A stretch of 64,000 nt of DNA from Canna indica (GCA_034359265.1 CP136890.1:83725501-83789500), one strand, 5' to 3'. Counted from the stretch's first letter, positions 25,362 through 37,430 are shown. Notes: a model not told the origin generated them from the sequence alone. Numbers and translations are program-made.

Positions 25362-26277
25362 CCAAAAAAGTGGGGGATGCTGACAGAGTATTTTTGAATT
25401 TAATATTTTATTAATATTTTCGGATGTTGATTGGGCTCTTGATCCACGTCAGCGTGCCCACATCAGCATCCAAATGGCTATTGTGACGTCTCATTAACGG
25501 TGGGATATATTTGTTACAAATCGAAAAGTGGTGTATTGAATTAAATTTTTTTGAAAATGGGGATATATTTGGGAAACACCTTAAAAGTTGGGATATATTT
25601 AGTAATTAACCCTTAATTTATATAGGAAGTTATTGGGCATTCTCCTCAGTGGCGGCAATGGAAAGTATCATCTTGATCAAGAAGAGGAAGCAACTCGACT
25701 TGTCAGAGTAGGAACTCGTAGATTGCGACATCTTCAACTTCGGCTGGATGAACAAGGCCTTTGCCTTTGTCATCCGCAACATCGGCATTACCAGTGAAGC
25801 CAAGTATCCGTACGTTGACGCCGACGGATTAGACTTCCAGCTGTACACGGGGCGAGTCTTCAAGCGGACCGTGCGGGACAACAATGAACCATGTTGTGAA
25901 GGTGGTCTGCTAGGGGAAGATGGACATGGGAATAAGTATTGGATATCGAAGAATTCATGGGGAGCAAGTTGGGGTGACGACGGATTCATAGTTGCTTTGC
26001 TATCGGTCGAAAGTCGCTGTACACGTGCGCCGCCTCTTTAGAACATGGTAACCGCCCTCCATGCAGAACCGGAGGTTGACCCGACTGTAGTAGCCGCCGC
26101 TGCCACCGCCAAGCCCTCCTTCGTCCCCCGTTGGCGGTGTCTCAAATTTTATCCATCATTGGCTGCACCCGTAGGTAGCACATCTTGGATGACTGATACA
26201 CCTTAGGGGAAGTAGATCAACCCCTCGTCCCCGTGATGAGCGAACTGGGATCCGCAGGAATGGAGGTATGAAAAGTC

Positions 26278-26438
26278 AACGGAGACGCAGTTGCACTTCG
26301 ACATGCTAGATGATGGTGGTGAGAGGTGCAAAGCAAAGTGATGCGCAGGAATGGAGCAAACTCTTTACTGAAGCTGGATTTTCAAACTACAAGATCACTC
26401 CCTTCGGACTACGAACGTTGATCGAGGTCTTCCCTTAA
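26278..26438 (+). pseudogene. Captured C-terminal end of a plant O-methyltransferase
   Basis: Translation gives TETQLHFDML, then in a shifted frame MMVVRGAKQSDAQEW, then SKLFTEAGFSNYKITPFGLR and TLIEVFP with a stop. This is the C-terminal signature of SAM-dependent class II plant O-methyltransferases (FD-MMMV--GKERT--EW--LF--AGFSDYKI-P-LG-RSLIEVYP). Only the last exon-like part is present and it has one frameshift, so it is a captured remnant within the Pack-MULE. Confidence 0.8.
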
Positions 26439-26544
26439 TCTATGAATATAGATGCATGCAACTACGTATACATTCATCTCCAAATAAGTATATATGCTTT
26501 CGAATCGTGCTTGCTAGCTAGGTAGTGAGAGTTGAAGTAGTGCT

Positions 26545-26930
26545 CAGCTCTTCTCGGTGACCTTCTTGTGCAGCGCCAGCGAGTTGCTGATGTGATCAGC
26601 CAAGACATGCACTCGCGCGCTAAGGACGTCATTGTCGTCAGCCTGGATGGTCTCGAGGCTCTCCGAGTAGGTCGCCTAGAACATAGATTGCATTAATGCT
26701 CGAGCTGTCAAAATTTTTGATTGCATTATTGTCGTCGTCTGAAACAATCTCATGGTTTTAACTGCAAACATTTTGGAGGGAAGAATCGTCTTCACCATCC
26801 TCTTCGAGGCGATGGCCGCCGGCGCCATTGCTCGAGAAGGTTGAGCGGTTGGGATTCAAGGCGTCGTTTGATTCCGAGCTCGTCGGAGACTGCCGTGCTT
26901 CCTCAAGCATGAGTTCGACGGTGCAGGAGG
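26545..26930 (-). pseudogene. Captured coding-like fragments, family not recognised
   Basis: On the minus strand, 26930-26760 reads as an acidic Ser-rich segment (SSCTVELMLEEARQSPTSSE). After an intron-like gap, 26680-26548 reads ATYSESLETIQADDNDVLSA then RVHVLADHISNSLALHKKVT, a helical segment with good coding character and no stops. I do not recognise the protein. Both pieces lie in the right part of the Pack-MULE, opposite in strand to the protease and methyltransferase pieces, suggesting a separate capture. Confidence 0.45.
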
Positions 26931-28874
26931 ACTCGTTGCTACTGGAGAGAGAGAGAAGAGAGAGAAGGGAGAGAGGGAGAGGAGGGGAACGAGTGAATTA
27001 AACCCACCTTTTAAGTTATTAAAATTTTAATATTAAAAAATAGTTTTTTATTCATGTCAGCATGCCACATCGTCAGTTTAACGAGGTGCTTAACGAAAAT
27101 TTGACAGCATGCCATAATTGAAATAAATATCTTAGTACATATACACAAATGAGACAAATGAAAGTACATGCCGGCCATAATTAAGACAAATGACAAAGTA
27201 CATATTATATTTAGGTATTTTCCCATAAAATAACTAAAATCATTAGTAACTTTTTCTGGGGTTCCACCTCTGAACAACATAAAATGCATGTTATTTCTTG
27301 GTACCAAATCAATCTTCCCAAAAATCAGGGAGGCTTGGGTGTCCATAATGTTTTCCTTCAAAGTATTTCTCTAAGTGCTAAAAGAATTGAAGCTTACTTG
27401 AGAAAAGATAATAATGTTTGGATTAACCTTGTTCTTAACAAACATATATCATCCTCTTTCTGTTTCTAACATCACTATTCCTACTCAATGCTCCTGGTCT
27501 TGGAAATTGTTTGTAAGGCTTTTAAATACTTGAGATTTGACTTTCATAAGGTAATTAGACATGGTAGAAATTCCTCTCTAATGCATGATAATTGAGTTCT
27601 TAATTTACCTTTATGCATTAAGCCTACTTTCATAAATGTAGATATGCTGGCTTTAAATGTTAATATTGATCATCTTATTGAATATCAAGCTTGGAATTAT
27701 GATATATGTAATACTCTCTTTTCGAATAAAATTGGAGATTCCATTAGCAAGATGGTCTTCCTTTAAGTCCTCGTGATGATGTTTGGGTTTGGAATAATAG
27801 CATGGTGGAAAATGTTACCACTACGTCGGCGTAGTCATTTCTCCTTCAACATAACCCTTTGCTGGTTGTTTATGTTTTTGATCCTAAATGAAGATCTATT
27901 TGGTCTTTAAGTATTCCTTAAAAAGATAAAGTTTTTTCTTTGGAAATTAATGCATGGTTGTTTGCTTACTCATGCTCGACTTTTTGAATTAAATTTGGTT
28001 TCTGACAAAACATGTATTCTTTGCCAAATGGATTGTGAAACTTTTGAGCATAGTTTTTGCTAATGTCTTTTTACGTTGAGTATTTGGAATTTACTTCAGA
28101 TTTATTTAAAAGTTATGTTGCCAAATAGGAATACTTGGATTCGTGGTAGCAACTTGCTTATCTTGAGCGGCATTTTTATTTGTTGTCCGATAAAAAAGTT
28201 GGTTGCCGTTTCCTGGTGGTTTACTTGGTATAGGAGAAATGAAATGCTACACCAGGCGCGGCGCTTTCCTCGATGTGCTTAATGAATTTTTTTTTACCTA
28301 TCTCAGTTTGGTCTATTTTTCTATGAATCCCGAGGGGACTACTAAAGTGAATAATCCAATTCTTTACAAATGGAATCCTCCAATTTCTGATTGTATCAAA
28401 ATTAATTGTGATACTTCATATTCTATTGACAGATCTGGTATTGGTATTATTGTTAGAAACCATGAAGGTCATATTATTTTAGTTGAATATTTTACTGCTA
28501 ATGTCATTTCTGTTCTAATGGCAGGGGCCTTTGCTGTGAGGTAGGCCCTAGTTGTGGTTTTGCAGGAACATTTTGATAGAGTTATTGAATTTGATTCTAA
28601 GATCCTTATGGATAACTTGAGGTTAAAGAAGAATCCAAATTGAAGAATTCAGTCCATTTATGATGATATTAGCTCTTTTGCTTTAGCTTGTAATTCTATT
28701 CAATTTGATTTTGTATATAGACAATATAATCAAACAACTCATTCGGCTGCAAACTTTGCTCGTTGTAACGAAACTTCGCAGGTTTGGTCTCAAGTGATAT
28801 TGTTGTATAGGATTTTTGTGGTCCCGGCTATCTTCATTAATATGAAGTAGTTCTATTTTTTTGAAAAAAAAAAG

Positions 28875-30165
28875 ATTTTATCTAAAATGCAATGATATAA
28901 TTAAATAAATAATAATAATAAACTAAAAATTTGAATCAAATTTTAATAAATAATTATAAAATTATTTTTAAAATTTTAAGCATTTATAAATAATAATAAT
29001 ATCTAGAAAAGATATGAATTTTATTCTAAATTTTAAAGTTTGGATTAGACTAGGGAGAAATTAAAGGTTGGAACATATTTGTTAAAAAAACTAAAGTTTG
29101 GAATATATTTGTTAAAAGGTATGCCTGCTTGACGTGGCAATTCGATTAAATAAAAAAATATTCTTTATCAACATTAATTTTGATGACGTGATAACTTGGA
29201 TTAAATTTTTTTATGCTGACATGGGATTTCATGTTATCATATAACATATATATTAACAACGAAGTATATAATTGATACAAAATTCAAAGTTTAGTATACA
29301 ATTATTTTAAATAAAAATAAGAGATAGATTTATTAATAATCCTATAGATCATGACATATTTATTAATGTTTCAATCTAAATAGGTAAAATTTGATCAAAA
29401 TATATGGTATAATTTGAGTCAAACAGGTTGTGCCATTAAGCATATAAAAACCTAGGCTAAAATTGCCATCAACTTCTTGCTATAGAAAAAATGATATAAA
29501 TTTAAAGTTCCAACTATGTTTACAAATTTTGATAAAGTACATTTTTTTTTCATAATATATAAAAATACATTTTTTGAATACGAATTAACATGCCGCATCA
29601 TTAAATTGATGACAAATTTAACAAAATATTAATTGATGGCTAAAATTATGTTGAAGCCTATAGTATCATCTAAAATGATCGAATAAATTTTAAAGTTAGG
29701 ACTAAAATTTAAATTTAGAATAAAATACAAATTATTTTTGTAATTAATCTTAAATTTTAATATTTTTATTCCATTTATCATAATTTTTTATATTTTTACA
29801 CGATCGACAGAAATTTGAGATAATAAGAAACTAAATTATGATTATTTTAAGTGCACTAAAAAAACAGTTTAAATTTTAAAAATTCCTGTAATTTAACCAT
29901 TCTCATTTTCTACTGAATGAAGCAAAAAAAGGGCATTCTTAAATAACCATTGAACGAAAGTACTCTTTATTTATATATAATGTATGCATATTTTGACAAA
30001 TATGTTTTTAAAAAAATTATAATGTACTATAGTGATAATTCAAAGATATTTTATTTAAAGTAATATGTTAATATAACCATAATTCTTTAGAAAAATATTA
30101 AACACTAATACAGAAAATAAAGTAACATTTATATTTTTAACAAATTAGCAAAACATCACAATAAA
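28875..30165. other. AT-rich intergenic sequence
   Basis: No gene or complete element recognised. There are short direct repeats such as GTTTGGAATATATTTGTTAAA (part, near 29040-29115) and scattered GACGTGGCA-like words of the kind found in decayed MULE termini. Confidence 0.6.
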
Positions 30166-30546
30166 TAGGAATGAACGGGTCCGGGTACCCTATATATTTT
30201 ATGATATCCTGATCCTATCATGTATAGGACCGATTTCTAAATTTTAGAACTGAACCCTGTCCTGTTGGGATTTGGAACTAGACCTTAATCGGAACCTGTG
30301 GTGTAGTACCGATTCTGAGTTTTTTATTGGAATCTGTTCATTTATAAGTTCCAGGGTATAGGTTCCGAGTACCAATTTCGGTTCCAATTTTAGGTACCCA
30401 ATGTGTTGGATCCGTAACCGATTTTAATCGGTTTCTTAATTTTTTTCTAGACCCCTACCCAAATTTAATTTGGGTCTATCTGAAACCTATCCAATCGAGT
30501 AGGTTTCAGCAGAGTCCGATCTACTCGATACTCATGCACACCCCTA
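30166..30546. mobile_element. hAT-type MITE, 381 bp
   Basis: Starts TAGGAATGAACGGG and ends with the inverse of TAGGGGTGTGCATG. The 8-bp flanks ACAATAAA (30158-30165) and GCAATAAA (30547-30554) differ at one base. The interior is a GGTACC/GGTTCCGA-rich imperfect palindrome. No coding content. Confidence 0.85.
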
Positions 30547-30554
30547 GCAATAAA

Positions 30555-31456
30555 ACTCATCAATATTGAAAACTAGTAGGTCTGAAACAATGATTTGAAG
30601 GAAAAAGATAAAAATATTTGCATATTTTATTATTTTATTGGCATTCATTACTTTAATTTTATATGCAATTTGCAACAAATTATTATATAAAACTAAAAAC
30701 ATTGTTTTTAACAAATAGTAAAATTCATACATCAATATTCTTCAATATGCTCTAAAATGATTATTAGATTAATCATTTAATTCAAACACTTCAATTTTGC
30801 ATTTCTGACAATTTAATCGACTAAAAATCACATCTCTGCCATAGGATCCGATCAAAGTTTAAAAAACTCAGCCTCCATTCTCTTCTTCTCCTTCATCTCT
30901 ACAGTCATTTGAGATGCAAATGGAGTTGAAAATGGCACCTTAATGTGTTAGTACCTGTTGCCTTGTGCGTTTGTGGCTTACAAGGTGACTGATAAAACAT
31001 AGAAGATTATAGATAATAGCACATCTGTGCACGCTAACACACGAATGATACAGATTGAAACTATCGAGTACATTTGTTATACCATAAACCCTACAACAAA
31101 ATGAAGTAGAAGGGGCCTGAACTCTCATACAACAATTCCTCAAAAATTACAAGCCATCACTAGGAATGCAACACTTGCATTACAACTGCAGCCAAGTAAC
31201 ACTTGCAAACTAAATACACAAACTTGGTACAAAATAATAAATAGAAGGGACTAAGAAATGAGAAGATGAAAGATGAGATTGCTGGATGCCAGTATCTATA
31301 ATAGTAGAAAATACTACAAGCTCTATCCTGTGAAAGATGGAAGATCTCATTATATCTTTTTTAAGGTAAAACTACTGCTGGGATTGTACAAGCTAAACGG
31401 AATTCATTTTCGACAGTACAAACTAGCCAATAGAAGAAGGTAGATGCCAATTTATG
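30555..31456. other. Spacer and 3' flank of the GOST-family gene
   Basis: No gene seen. The right part (about 31150-31456) is the likely 3' UTR of the minus-strand gene ending at 31457. Confidence 0.5.
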
Positions 31457-34400
31457 CTACTCCCTTTTGTCTTCTTCAAGGTCCCCATTGTGTGAATTGG
31501 TATTGTTTGTGCCCACAGCCGCCTTAGCATCAGCCAGAGCAGAAGAACCACGGGCATCCTTTGAATGCATTGGTCCTGGCTTTATTAAAGAGAGTGAATC
31601 CTCTCTATCGAAATCTTCAGCTCCATCATCCGAGTAAGCATACCTAAATGAGAAGAAAGAGCCGTATAATTCCACGAAGTCAATGCTTCATATTCAAAGC
31701 AACATCTAGAAGACTAGAGACATAAGGAATCTGAAGGAAAAGAAAAAAAGGAACTCTCCGAATCTAAGGGTTTACCTCATGGAGTTTTGGGAGGGTGCCC
31801 AAAGAGCAGCAATTACACACAACAGAGAGAAGGAGAGGACATGCCAAAAGGCAAGAATGATCCATGCACCCTGCCAGCGCTCGTTGTATATGTCAGTTGA
31901 CTTGAAGTAAAGCTGCAGGAAGATAACAACACCATATTGAGTGGACCAACGTAAGTAACCAAAGAGATTGTATATGTTTAAATAAAGAACAAAGTGTAAT
32001 ATCAGGACAACTTATTATGACATCATTCCAGTATGCAAAGAAAGTGATCCCAAATCCTGAAACATATGTAATATATCACACCAAGGAGCTAAAATTAGAA
32101 TGCCTATTTCCAGAGTATTAACTTTCATCATCATCATCAACAAACAGGTATAGGTCTAAGGGCATAAAGTTTGCACTGCCCTGGTACTATTGTAAATTCT
32201 ATAGTATTGTTGTTAAAGCCACATGGATTTTGCTCATCACTAAGAAAAACATAAATTATCACCTCATAGCAAATCCAACAAACAGACACAACAACAGCAA
32301 CGCCCAAAGCATTCGTGAATTTCTTGTAAATGTCTAGCTTAGCCATCAGCCGTCTTGCCTGTCAGGAACCACAAAAGGGTAGTTCTTAAGCTAATTTCTC
32401 AGAAATCTGTAAGGAAAAGGTACATTATCTCCAAGGACAAGCAAACATATACGTAATGGTGCAGAGCAACAAATAATGGTATTTCAGTCTTTTCTGAAGA
32501 GTGAGAGAGATCAACTGAAATAAGAAAGACAAACATACCTGGAGTTTGTCCAGAGTCTGTGAAAGTGATGTAAATATCCACAGAATAAAGAATGCATCAA
32601 GAAGTGCTACAGGAAGAACCAAGAACAATCTTGCTTTTCCAGCAAGATCACTTACAGCACCTGCATTCTCTACCAACTCAAGTATCTCAGATGCCAGAAA
32701 AAATGTTGCTCCAAGCATAATCACCTTAGAAGTGAGACCACCCAAAGTAGGTCTGACAACTCCATACCCCATAGAAACAACAAGAATTAGTACTCGTGAT
32801 ACTGTTCTTTTTATTGTCCCAAAGGTTACTGCCCAGAAGGTGATCCCTATTGGTCGAAGACCAGTTTCATTGAATTCAGCATATTCAAAGTACCATAATG
32901 CCATTTCAAACATGCCTAATGCAATGACAAGTGTTATGCAGTTCTGAAGCGGAAGAATCTCTCTCCAAAACCTCACATACTGAGAAAACCAGAATATCCC
33001 AAGTAGTACAAATGCGAGAGACATTAGTGCATAAAAGTTCATGAGTGGAGCCATCCTTCCTGGCAGATAGCCAGTGGGATTTTTCCATACAGTCTTACCC
33101 TCTATCGCCAACCCATTAAGTGCTGGATCACAATATATAAAATACAGGTTGTACATCCCAGTTCTTTTAATGGGAATACTGTGGGTTGGCAAGCTTGTAA
33201 CAGGTTCTTTTCCACTGAATTTGGCAGTAAGCACTTGAGGCCAGTTAGGGTTCTGAGTGGAGGGCCGATAGATGACTGTGCCTTGTGTGCAAGCACCTAA
33301 CTTTGCCAGATCTGCCGTGCAGCAAACAGCTCTTTGTCCACCATAGGCTGATCCACCAATTGTTTCCCGATCTTCCACCTCAAATACAATTGCTTGCACC
33401 ATAACAGAATCAGTGTCTTTACTAGATTCAGCAGCTTTGGTAAGCCTTCTGAAGATGATCTTATCGAAGCTGAAAATACAAGAAAGTGAAAGCATGAGAA
33501 ATATTCACATAACGGGCTTGCCATGAAACAGGGATATAAACACCACATGCATAATACTAAAAATTTTAGTAAGAGGTGATTTCCAAGAAGCAAATCATGC
33601 AAGATAAGTGTCCTAATCAGAAGAACATGAAGCTCAGTGTATGAATCTAATGAGGATGGTCAATGTGAGTGAAGAGGCTGTTTCCATGTGTACAACCCTC
33701 ACAATCCAGGTCATAGAGGAGCAATTTTATCTATCATGGCTCTAGGGCTTCTAGCTCATAATTCCAAAAAATATTAAAACAAATTTTAGAGGCAAGTAGT
33801 CAAGCTTACTGGCAATTCATTTGTATAACAACACATTCCTGCAGAAACACACAGGGTTTTAAAGTAAAAAGTGACAATGAAACTGTAACAACAAGAGATA
33901 GAGGCAGAAGAGACAATCTTCTGAAACTTTAACTCATGAACCAGTAAAAGATCATCAGATGTTCATTTGGGGGAGCTTGAGTATCAGTACTTAGTATACT
34001 TATCATTATCTTTTAATTTTTTTTCTGTGTATTGATCGATTTTTTATGTGAATGGAAGATGTCAATTGTCAAGTCATACAATTAGAAAACAAGAGAGACA
34101 TCACGCAAATAATTAAACAAATAAAATGGAGAAAAAGAAAAAAGAAAGAAAATATAGAATATTAAATACTAGGCAAAATCCATCATTGACTAAAAAAATC
34201 AACATTTCTCTTTTATTTTGTACCTTCCTGAACCTGCACTTATAGATCACTAAGTAACACTACAGCAATGTTTCATAACAGATCGATGGCCTTTATAATA
34301 AAATAGTAAGACTCAATATGATAACCAGAAACCTATAAAAGTTCAAAACTAAGAATTCTCTAATTACATATGACATCATAAAATTTAAACTGCACGGCTC

Positions 34401-36066
34401 AGCTCAAATATTAGCCTCGTAAAATTAACCAAAACATGGTCCGCATTATAGTAAATCAAAGCAACTTGGGACCCACATCTAAGAATATGAAGAAATGTGA
34501 TGTGGGTGATTAAGAGGCTTTTACAAAGAATATAAATGATTGAAATTTGAGATTTATATATGGAATTAATGGAAACATTAGGGCCTGTTTGGTTAGCGAA
34601 ACCAAATCTGTTTTCATGGTTTCGGTTTTACTGAAACCAAAACTGCTTACGAAAACGTGTTTGGTTCAGCGTTTTCATGAAACTGAATCGAAACCAGAAT
34701 AAAAACGAAACCAGTTTTCTTAATAAAAATGAAAACACCAGAATGTTGTTTTCTGTGGTTTCGAGACTGTCGGTTTCGTTATCAAAATGGAGTGACAACT
34801 TTGTAATTATAAATATATTTTTTTATAAAATTAATTAATTTAAAAATAAATCAAACTATATTAATTTTTTTTAAAAAAAATAAAAATCATCATTTTCAAC
34901 TCAAACTATTATCTTAAATTTACAAATTAATTAAATCAATTTATATCTAATTGACTCAAACCCAAATTTTAAAATAACTCAATTTTCATAAAGTTAATCT
35001 ATTTATATTTAATCAAAACTAATTTAGACCACTAGAATTATTATTATTTTGAAATATTAATTATTAATTAATTTTTATATCTGATTGAACAAAAATATCT
35101 CAAACTACCAATAACTTAATTAATTAAATATTACAAATATTTTATAACTATATTAGCAAATATTTAATTTTGTAAACTAACTAAATATTAATTACTACTA
35201 AAAATGTTCAAGGAAAATTAATATTACTTTTTATAGCCAAATAAATATTCACTGGTTTCAACTAACTAAAACTTATGTTGTTTTCATTAACCAAACGCGT
35301 TTTCGGAAAACTGAAAACTAGAAACCAAAATCAAGTTTTCGAAACCAAGTTTTCAGTTTCACTGAAACCAAACCAGAAAATAGTTTTCGCTAACCAAACA
35401 ACACCTTATGATTGCGTAGTTTTCAATCTTCTGATATATGTTGTCTTTGAAGTCATGTTACATCAGTGTTGCACATAAGACCGCGCCACAATGATAGTTA
35501 AGCCATAAATAGTTTGTTTTCTTTGCAATTCTTTCTTTGAACTAAAATACAGTAGCATCTATAGGTTAAAAAAATCCAGTAGTAACTGGTATTGATCCAG
35601 AAGATATGCTTAAAGCACAAAAGCAAGTCTTTGGCCGATCCATTGAGCAATCACAGTTCAACCCAAAACCTGAACAGTGTCCAGATCCAACCACTACCAA
35701 GCGCTAGATCTCCCAATCGATAACTCAAGCCCAATTTCCCATCTTTCGACATCCCCAGTCCTCAGAAAACCGAAAAACCAACTAAGCAACCAAGATCTAT
35801 TGAAGAAACAAGGACAAATCGGAATACCGGATAAAAGAGTCACCGCGGTCGGAGGTGGCGTTGGGATCGATGAGGGATGCGTAGAGGCCCTCACTGCCGC
35901 CATGGAGGACAAAGGCATTTCCTTTCGGGGCGAACTTCTCGCCGATGTAGCTGTGCACTGAGGCACCCACGAAGGAGACGAAGGGGAGGAGGACGAAGCC
36001 AGAGCAGACGAGGAAGCGAAGAAGAAGAAGAGGAGGAGCGGCAATGGACGGATCAACGCGCGCCAT
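31457..36066 (-). CDS. GOST-family (lung seven-transmembrane receptor) protein, 529 aa, five exons
   Basis: Seven-transmembrane protein of the GOST group (TMEM87/GPR107/GPR108 relatives; in Arabidopsis annotated as 'lung seven transmembrane receptor', e.g. At1g72480), probably in the Golgi/endomembrane system. Exons on the minus strand: 36066-35828, 33469-32539, 32358-32263, 31912-31776 and 31643-31457. All junctions are GT-AG and the frame is open. Residues 1-35 form a signal peptide (MARVDPS ... LLLLRFLVCSGFVLL). A luminal domain with paired Cys (AVCCTADLAKLGACT) spans about 36-220. The transmembrane bundle starts near 223 (MNFYALMSLAFVLLGIFWFS) and includes the conserved RPIGITFWAVTFGT and SMGYGVVRPTLGGLTSKV motifs, then ERWQGAW and WAPSQNSMRYAYSDD. 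The C-tail is acidic and hydrophilic, ending EEDKRE. Length fits the family (about 500-530). A MITE sits in intron 1. Exact cargo or signalling role is unknown. Confidence 0.93.
34581..35405. mobile_element. PIF/Harbinger-type MITE in intron 1 of the GOST gene
   Basis: An 825-bp element with inverted ends GGGCCTGTTTGGTTAGCGAA and (inverse of the right end) GGTGTTGTTTGGTTAGCGAA. Both flanks carry the 3-bp TSD TTA (34578-34580 and 35406-35408). Both arms repeat CTGAAACCAAA-type words in inverse orientation; the centre (34800-35220) is very AT-rich. No transposase. Confidence 0.88.
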
Positions 36067-37194
36067 TGGAGGACCGAAGAGGAGATCGAGATCGAAATCT
36101 CGCTCTCCTCAGTGGGAACTGGGAAGCAACTGCGAGCTAATGGATCTGGTCTTCTACTTTCTAAATTCCTGCTGCTAATGTCGAAGCGGATTCTTAATTA
36201 TGAGAAGGGCCTGTTTCGAATTACAAAGTTATGTTTCTACTCAGCTATTTCATACCCGAACCACTATCTCACAGGTCTTATCGGGACCCGTCTTTATAAT
36301 GTATTATTATCGAGGTATAATACGGGTGAGTCGTAGGCAAGTCGAATACACGTTGCTTTTTTCTCTAACCCTCTCTCTATTAGTCGGCGACGGGGTTTAT
36401 GAAAAGGGATAAATGGCGGCACCAGTAAGACTCGTGGTTACAAAATATGGAGCCCACTTTTACCATCAAATAACAAGGCCGGTAGCTGATACATTGCTTG
36501 TTCATATTCTATCCACGAGTTTCGAAATTTATAATAATCAAAAATTTTGAAACAATTATGTATTTTGAGATTGTACTAAGGGTTAATTTCAATTTAATCC
36601 AGGAAGTTAAATTTTTTACTTTGGTATCTAAAGTTTAAATAGACTCATTTTGCCTTTTATAACTTTTGAGTCTCACTTTCACTTCTAAAGTTCAAAAATA
36701 TTTATTTTGCCTTATAGAATCTGCTTTAATAATTTTAGTCCTTATACTTTAAAAATTATGTATATTTTTATTTTATTTTTATCCAAAAAATTTTATATAA
36801 AGAAAAGTTCAAATTAATGATCTATCATCTATAAGCTTAAATCCATAGTTATGGTGAGTGTTTAGATGTTGCCTAAGTTTCCTAGTGACTAGAATCTATG
36901 AGCTTGGATCTAGCATAGTCCATTCATTGTCCTTTATTTTCGCGGCGATAGTAGTAGTAGTATTCAGCTATGTGCTTATTTTATTATCTTCCTTCTTTTG
37001 TGCTAAGTCACCACCTTCATTATGTCATGTTATAGATAAAATTTATGCGAAGGAGTCATTTATCAATGATCTAATTTATGCGAAGGAGTCCTCTACAAAA
37101 GATCTAATTTATGTGAAGTAGTAGTCCTCTACAAGAAATTTAGATTTAGAGAAGATTCTATTCATATATAGTGCAAATGGTGAAAATTATTCTC
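36067..37194. other. Upstream region of the GOST gene and spacer
   Basis: The 36067-36160 stretch is likely 5' UTR/promoter (minus strand) of the GOST gene, with purine-rich GAGATCGAGATCGA repeats. From 36580 to 36790 the phrase GGGTTAATTTCAATTTAATCC (first 20 bases) and downstream ACTTTNAGTCTCACTTT-like sequence resemble one end of a MULE-type element without a partner. At 37035-37120 a 30-bp unit (GCGAAGGAGTC-AT-TA) repeats three times. No gene seen. Confidence 0.45.
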
Positions 37195-37430
37195 TTTTTT
37201 TTTTTTTAACGTAAGAAGCTTGTATTTAGCAAGAGCGTTGAGAAATACAAGAAAGTTGATTCTAGAAGGAAATAAGTAAAGAAATACATACATTACAAAA
37301 GAAAATAAAATAAGAAAGAATTTCAAATTCCAGAAGCGAGTTGTAAAAGTAATGCCCCCTCAATTGCTACTTTAGAGTGGCTTTTTGTGATGGCATCAAA
37401 ACAATGTTCGTTGTGTTCAATCCAAATTGT

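Larger units (their letters stand above)
23462..25612. mobile_element. MULE nested in the intron of the captured protease
   Basis: Ends GGGTTAATTACTAAATATAT on the left and its inverse on the right, with perfect 9-bp TSD TTAATTTAT (23453-23461 and 25613-25621). Left arm 23462-23815 and right arm about 25362-25612 share long inverted stretches, including GTAACAAATCTATCCCACCG and the CCCAGTCAGCATC type phrases. They are separated by another MULE of the same terminal family. Without that inner insertion it would be a roughly 600-bp non-autonomous element. Confidence 0.88.
23138..26010 (+). pseudogene. Captured papain-like cysteine protease (C1A) fragment with intron
   Basis: Exon A (about 23138-23369) gives the I29 inhibitor propeptide (FGVFTNNLKYVDTF, then in another frame YSAGLNHFAHLTNEEFLAG) and the start of the mature enzyme (VVIAAEDQGSCG). 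Its GT donor is at 23370. The acceptor AG is at 25624-25625, and exon B (25626-26010) continues in phase as GSYWAFSSVAAMES. The catalytic Cys of the conserved CWAFS motif is Tyr here. Further motifs are ELVDCD, GWMNKAFAFVI, SEAKYPYVDADG and YWISKNSWGASWGDDGFI with the active-site Asn. The active-site His segment is in a shifted frame around 25890. An in-frame stop occurs at 25709. The intron holds the nested MULE at 23462-25612. It cannot make a working protease. Confidence 0.85.
22614..27224. mobile_element. Pack-MULE carrying several captured gene fragments
   Basis: A 4611-bp element with matching ends (GGGAAAATATCTAAATATA on the left, GGGAAAATACCTAAATATAA on the right in inverse orientation). 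The inverted repeats extend for over 100 bp, and the flanks carry the perfect 9-bp TSD ATAAAATAA (22605-22613 and 27225-27233). It encodes no transposase. Inside are pieces of at least three recognisable host genes (an MCTP-like C2 domain, a papain-like protease with its intron, an O-methyltransferase C-terminus) and other coding-like fragments. Two further MULEs are nested in the protease intron. It interrupts the LINE between TMNKI and the next codons, which resume after 27233. Confidence 0.92.
19330..28874 (+). mobile_element. LINE (L1-type) retrotransposon, plus strand, broken by nested insertions
   Basis: ORF2 pieces occur in order: a pre-RT segment (19330-19724, with SNLKIAMAEAKRLESKEAN), the start of the RT (20566-20632, ENILLAQEMAHTIF), the RT core (21868-22604, with IKLDLEKAFDS and the YVDD box at about 22195-22215), a post-RT region (27234-27470), and an RNase H-like 3' domain (28360-28850, KINCDTSYSIDRSGIGIIVRN). 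The element ends in an A-rich tail at 28860-28874. Insertions are the SIRE-family LTR fragment, the SIRE-family solo LTR and the Pack-MULE. The LINE's own stops and frameshifts mean it is not active. The 5' end (ORF1, endonuclease) was not recognised. Confidence 0.9.

Noticed and set aside
32001..32056. Possible extra exon in the GOST gene reading GFGITFFAYWNDVI
   Set aside because: It has an AG-like left edge but no donor, and the family alignment runs directly from exon 3 (ICYE) to exon 4 (LYFKSTD).
35275..35961. Plus-strand open frames
   Set aside because: They are the MITE end and the antisense of GOST exon 1; no independent support.
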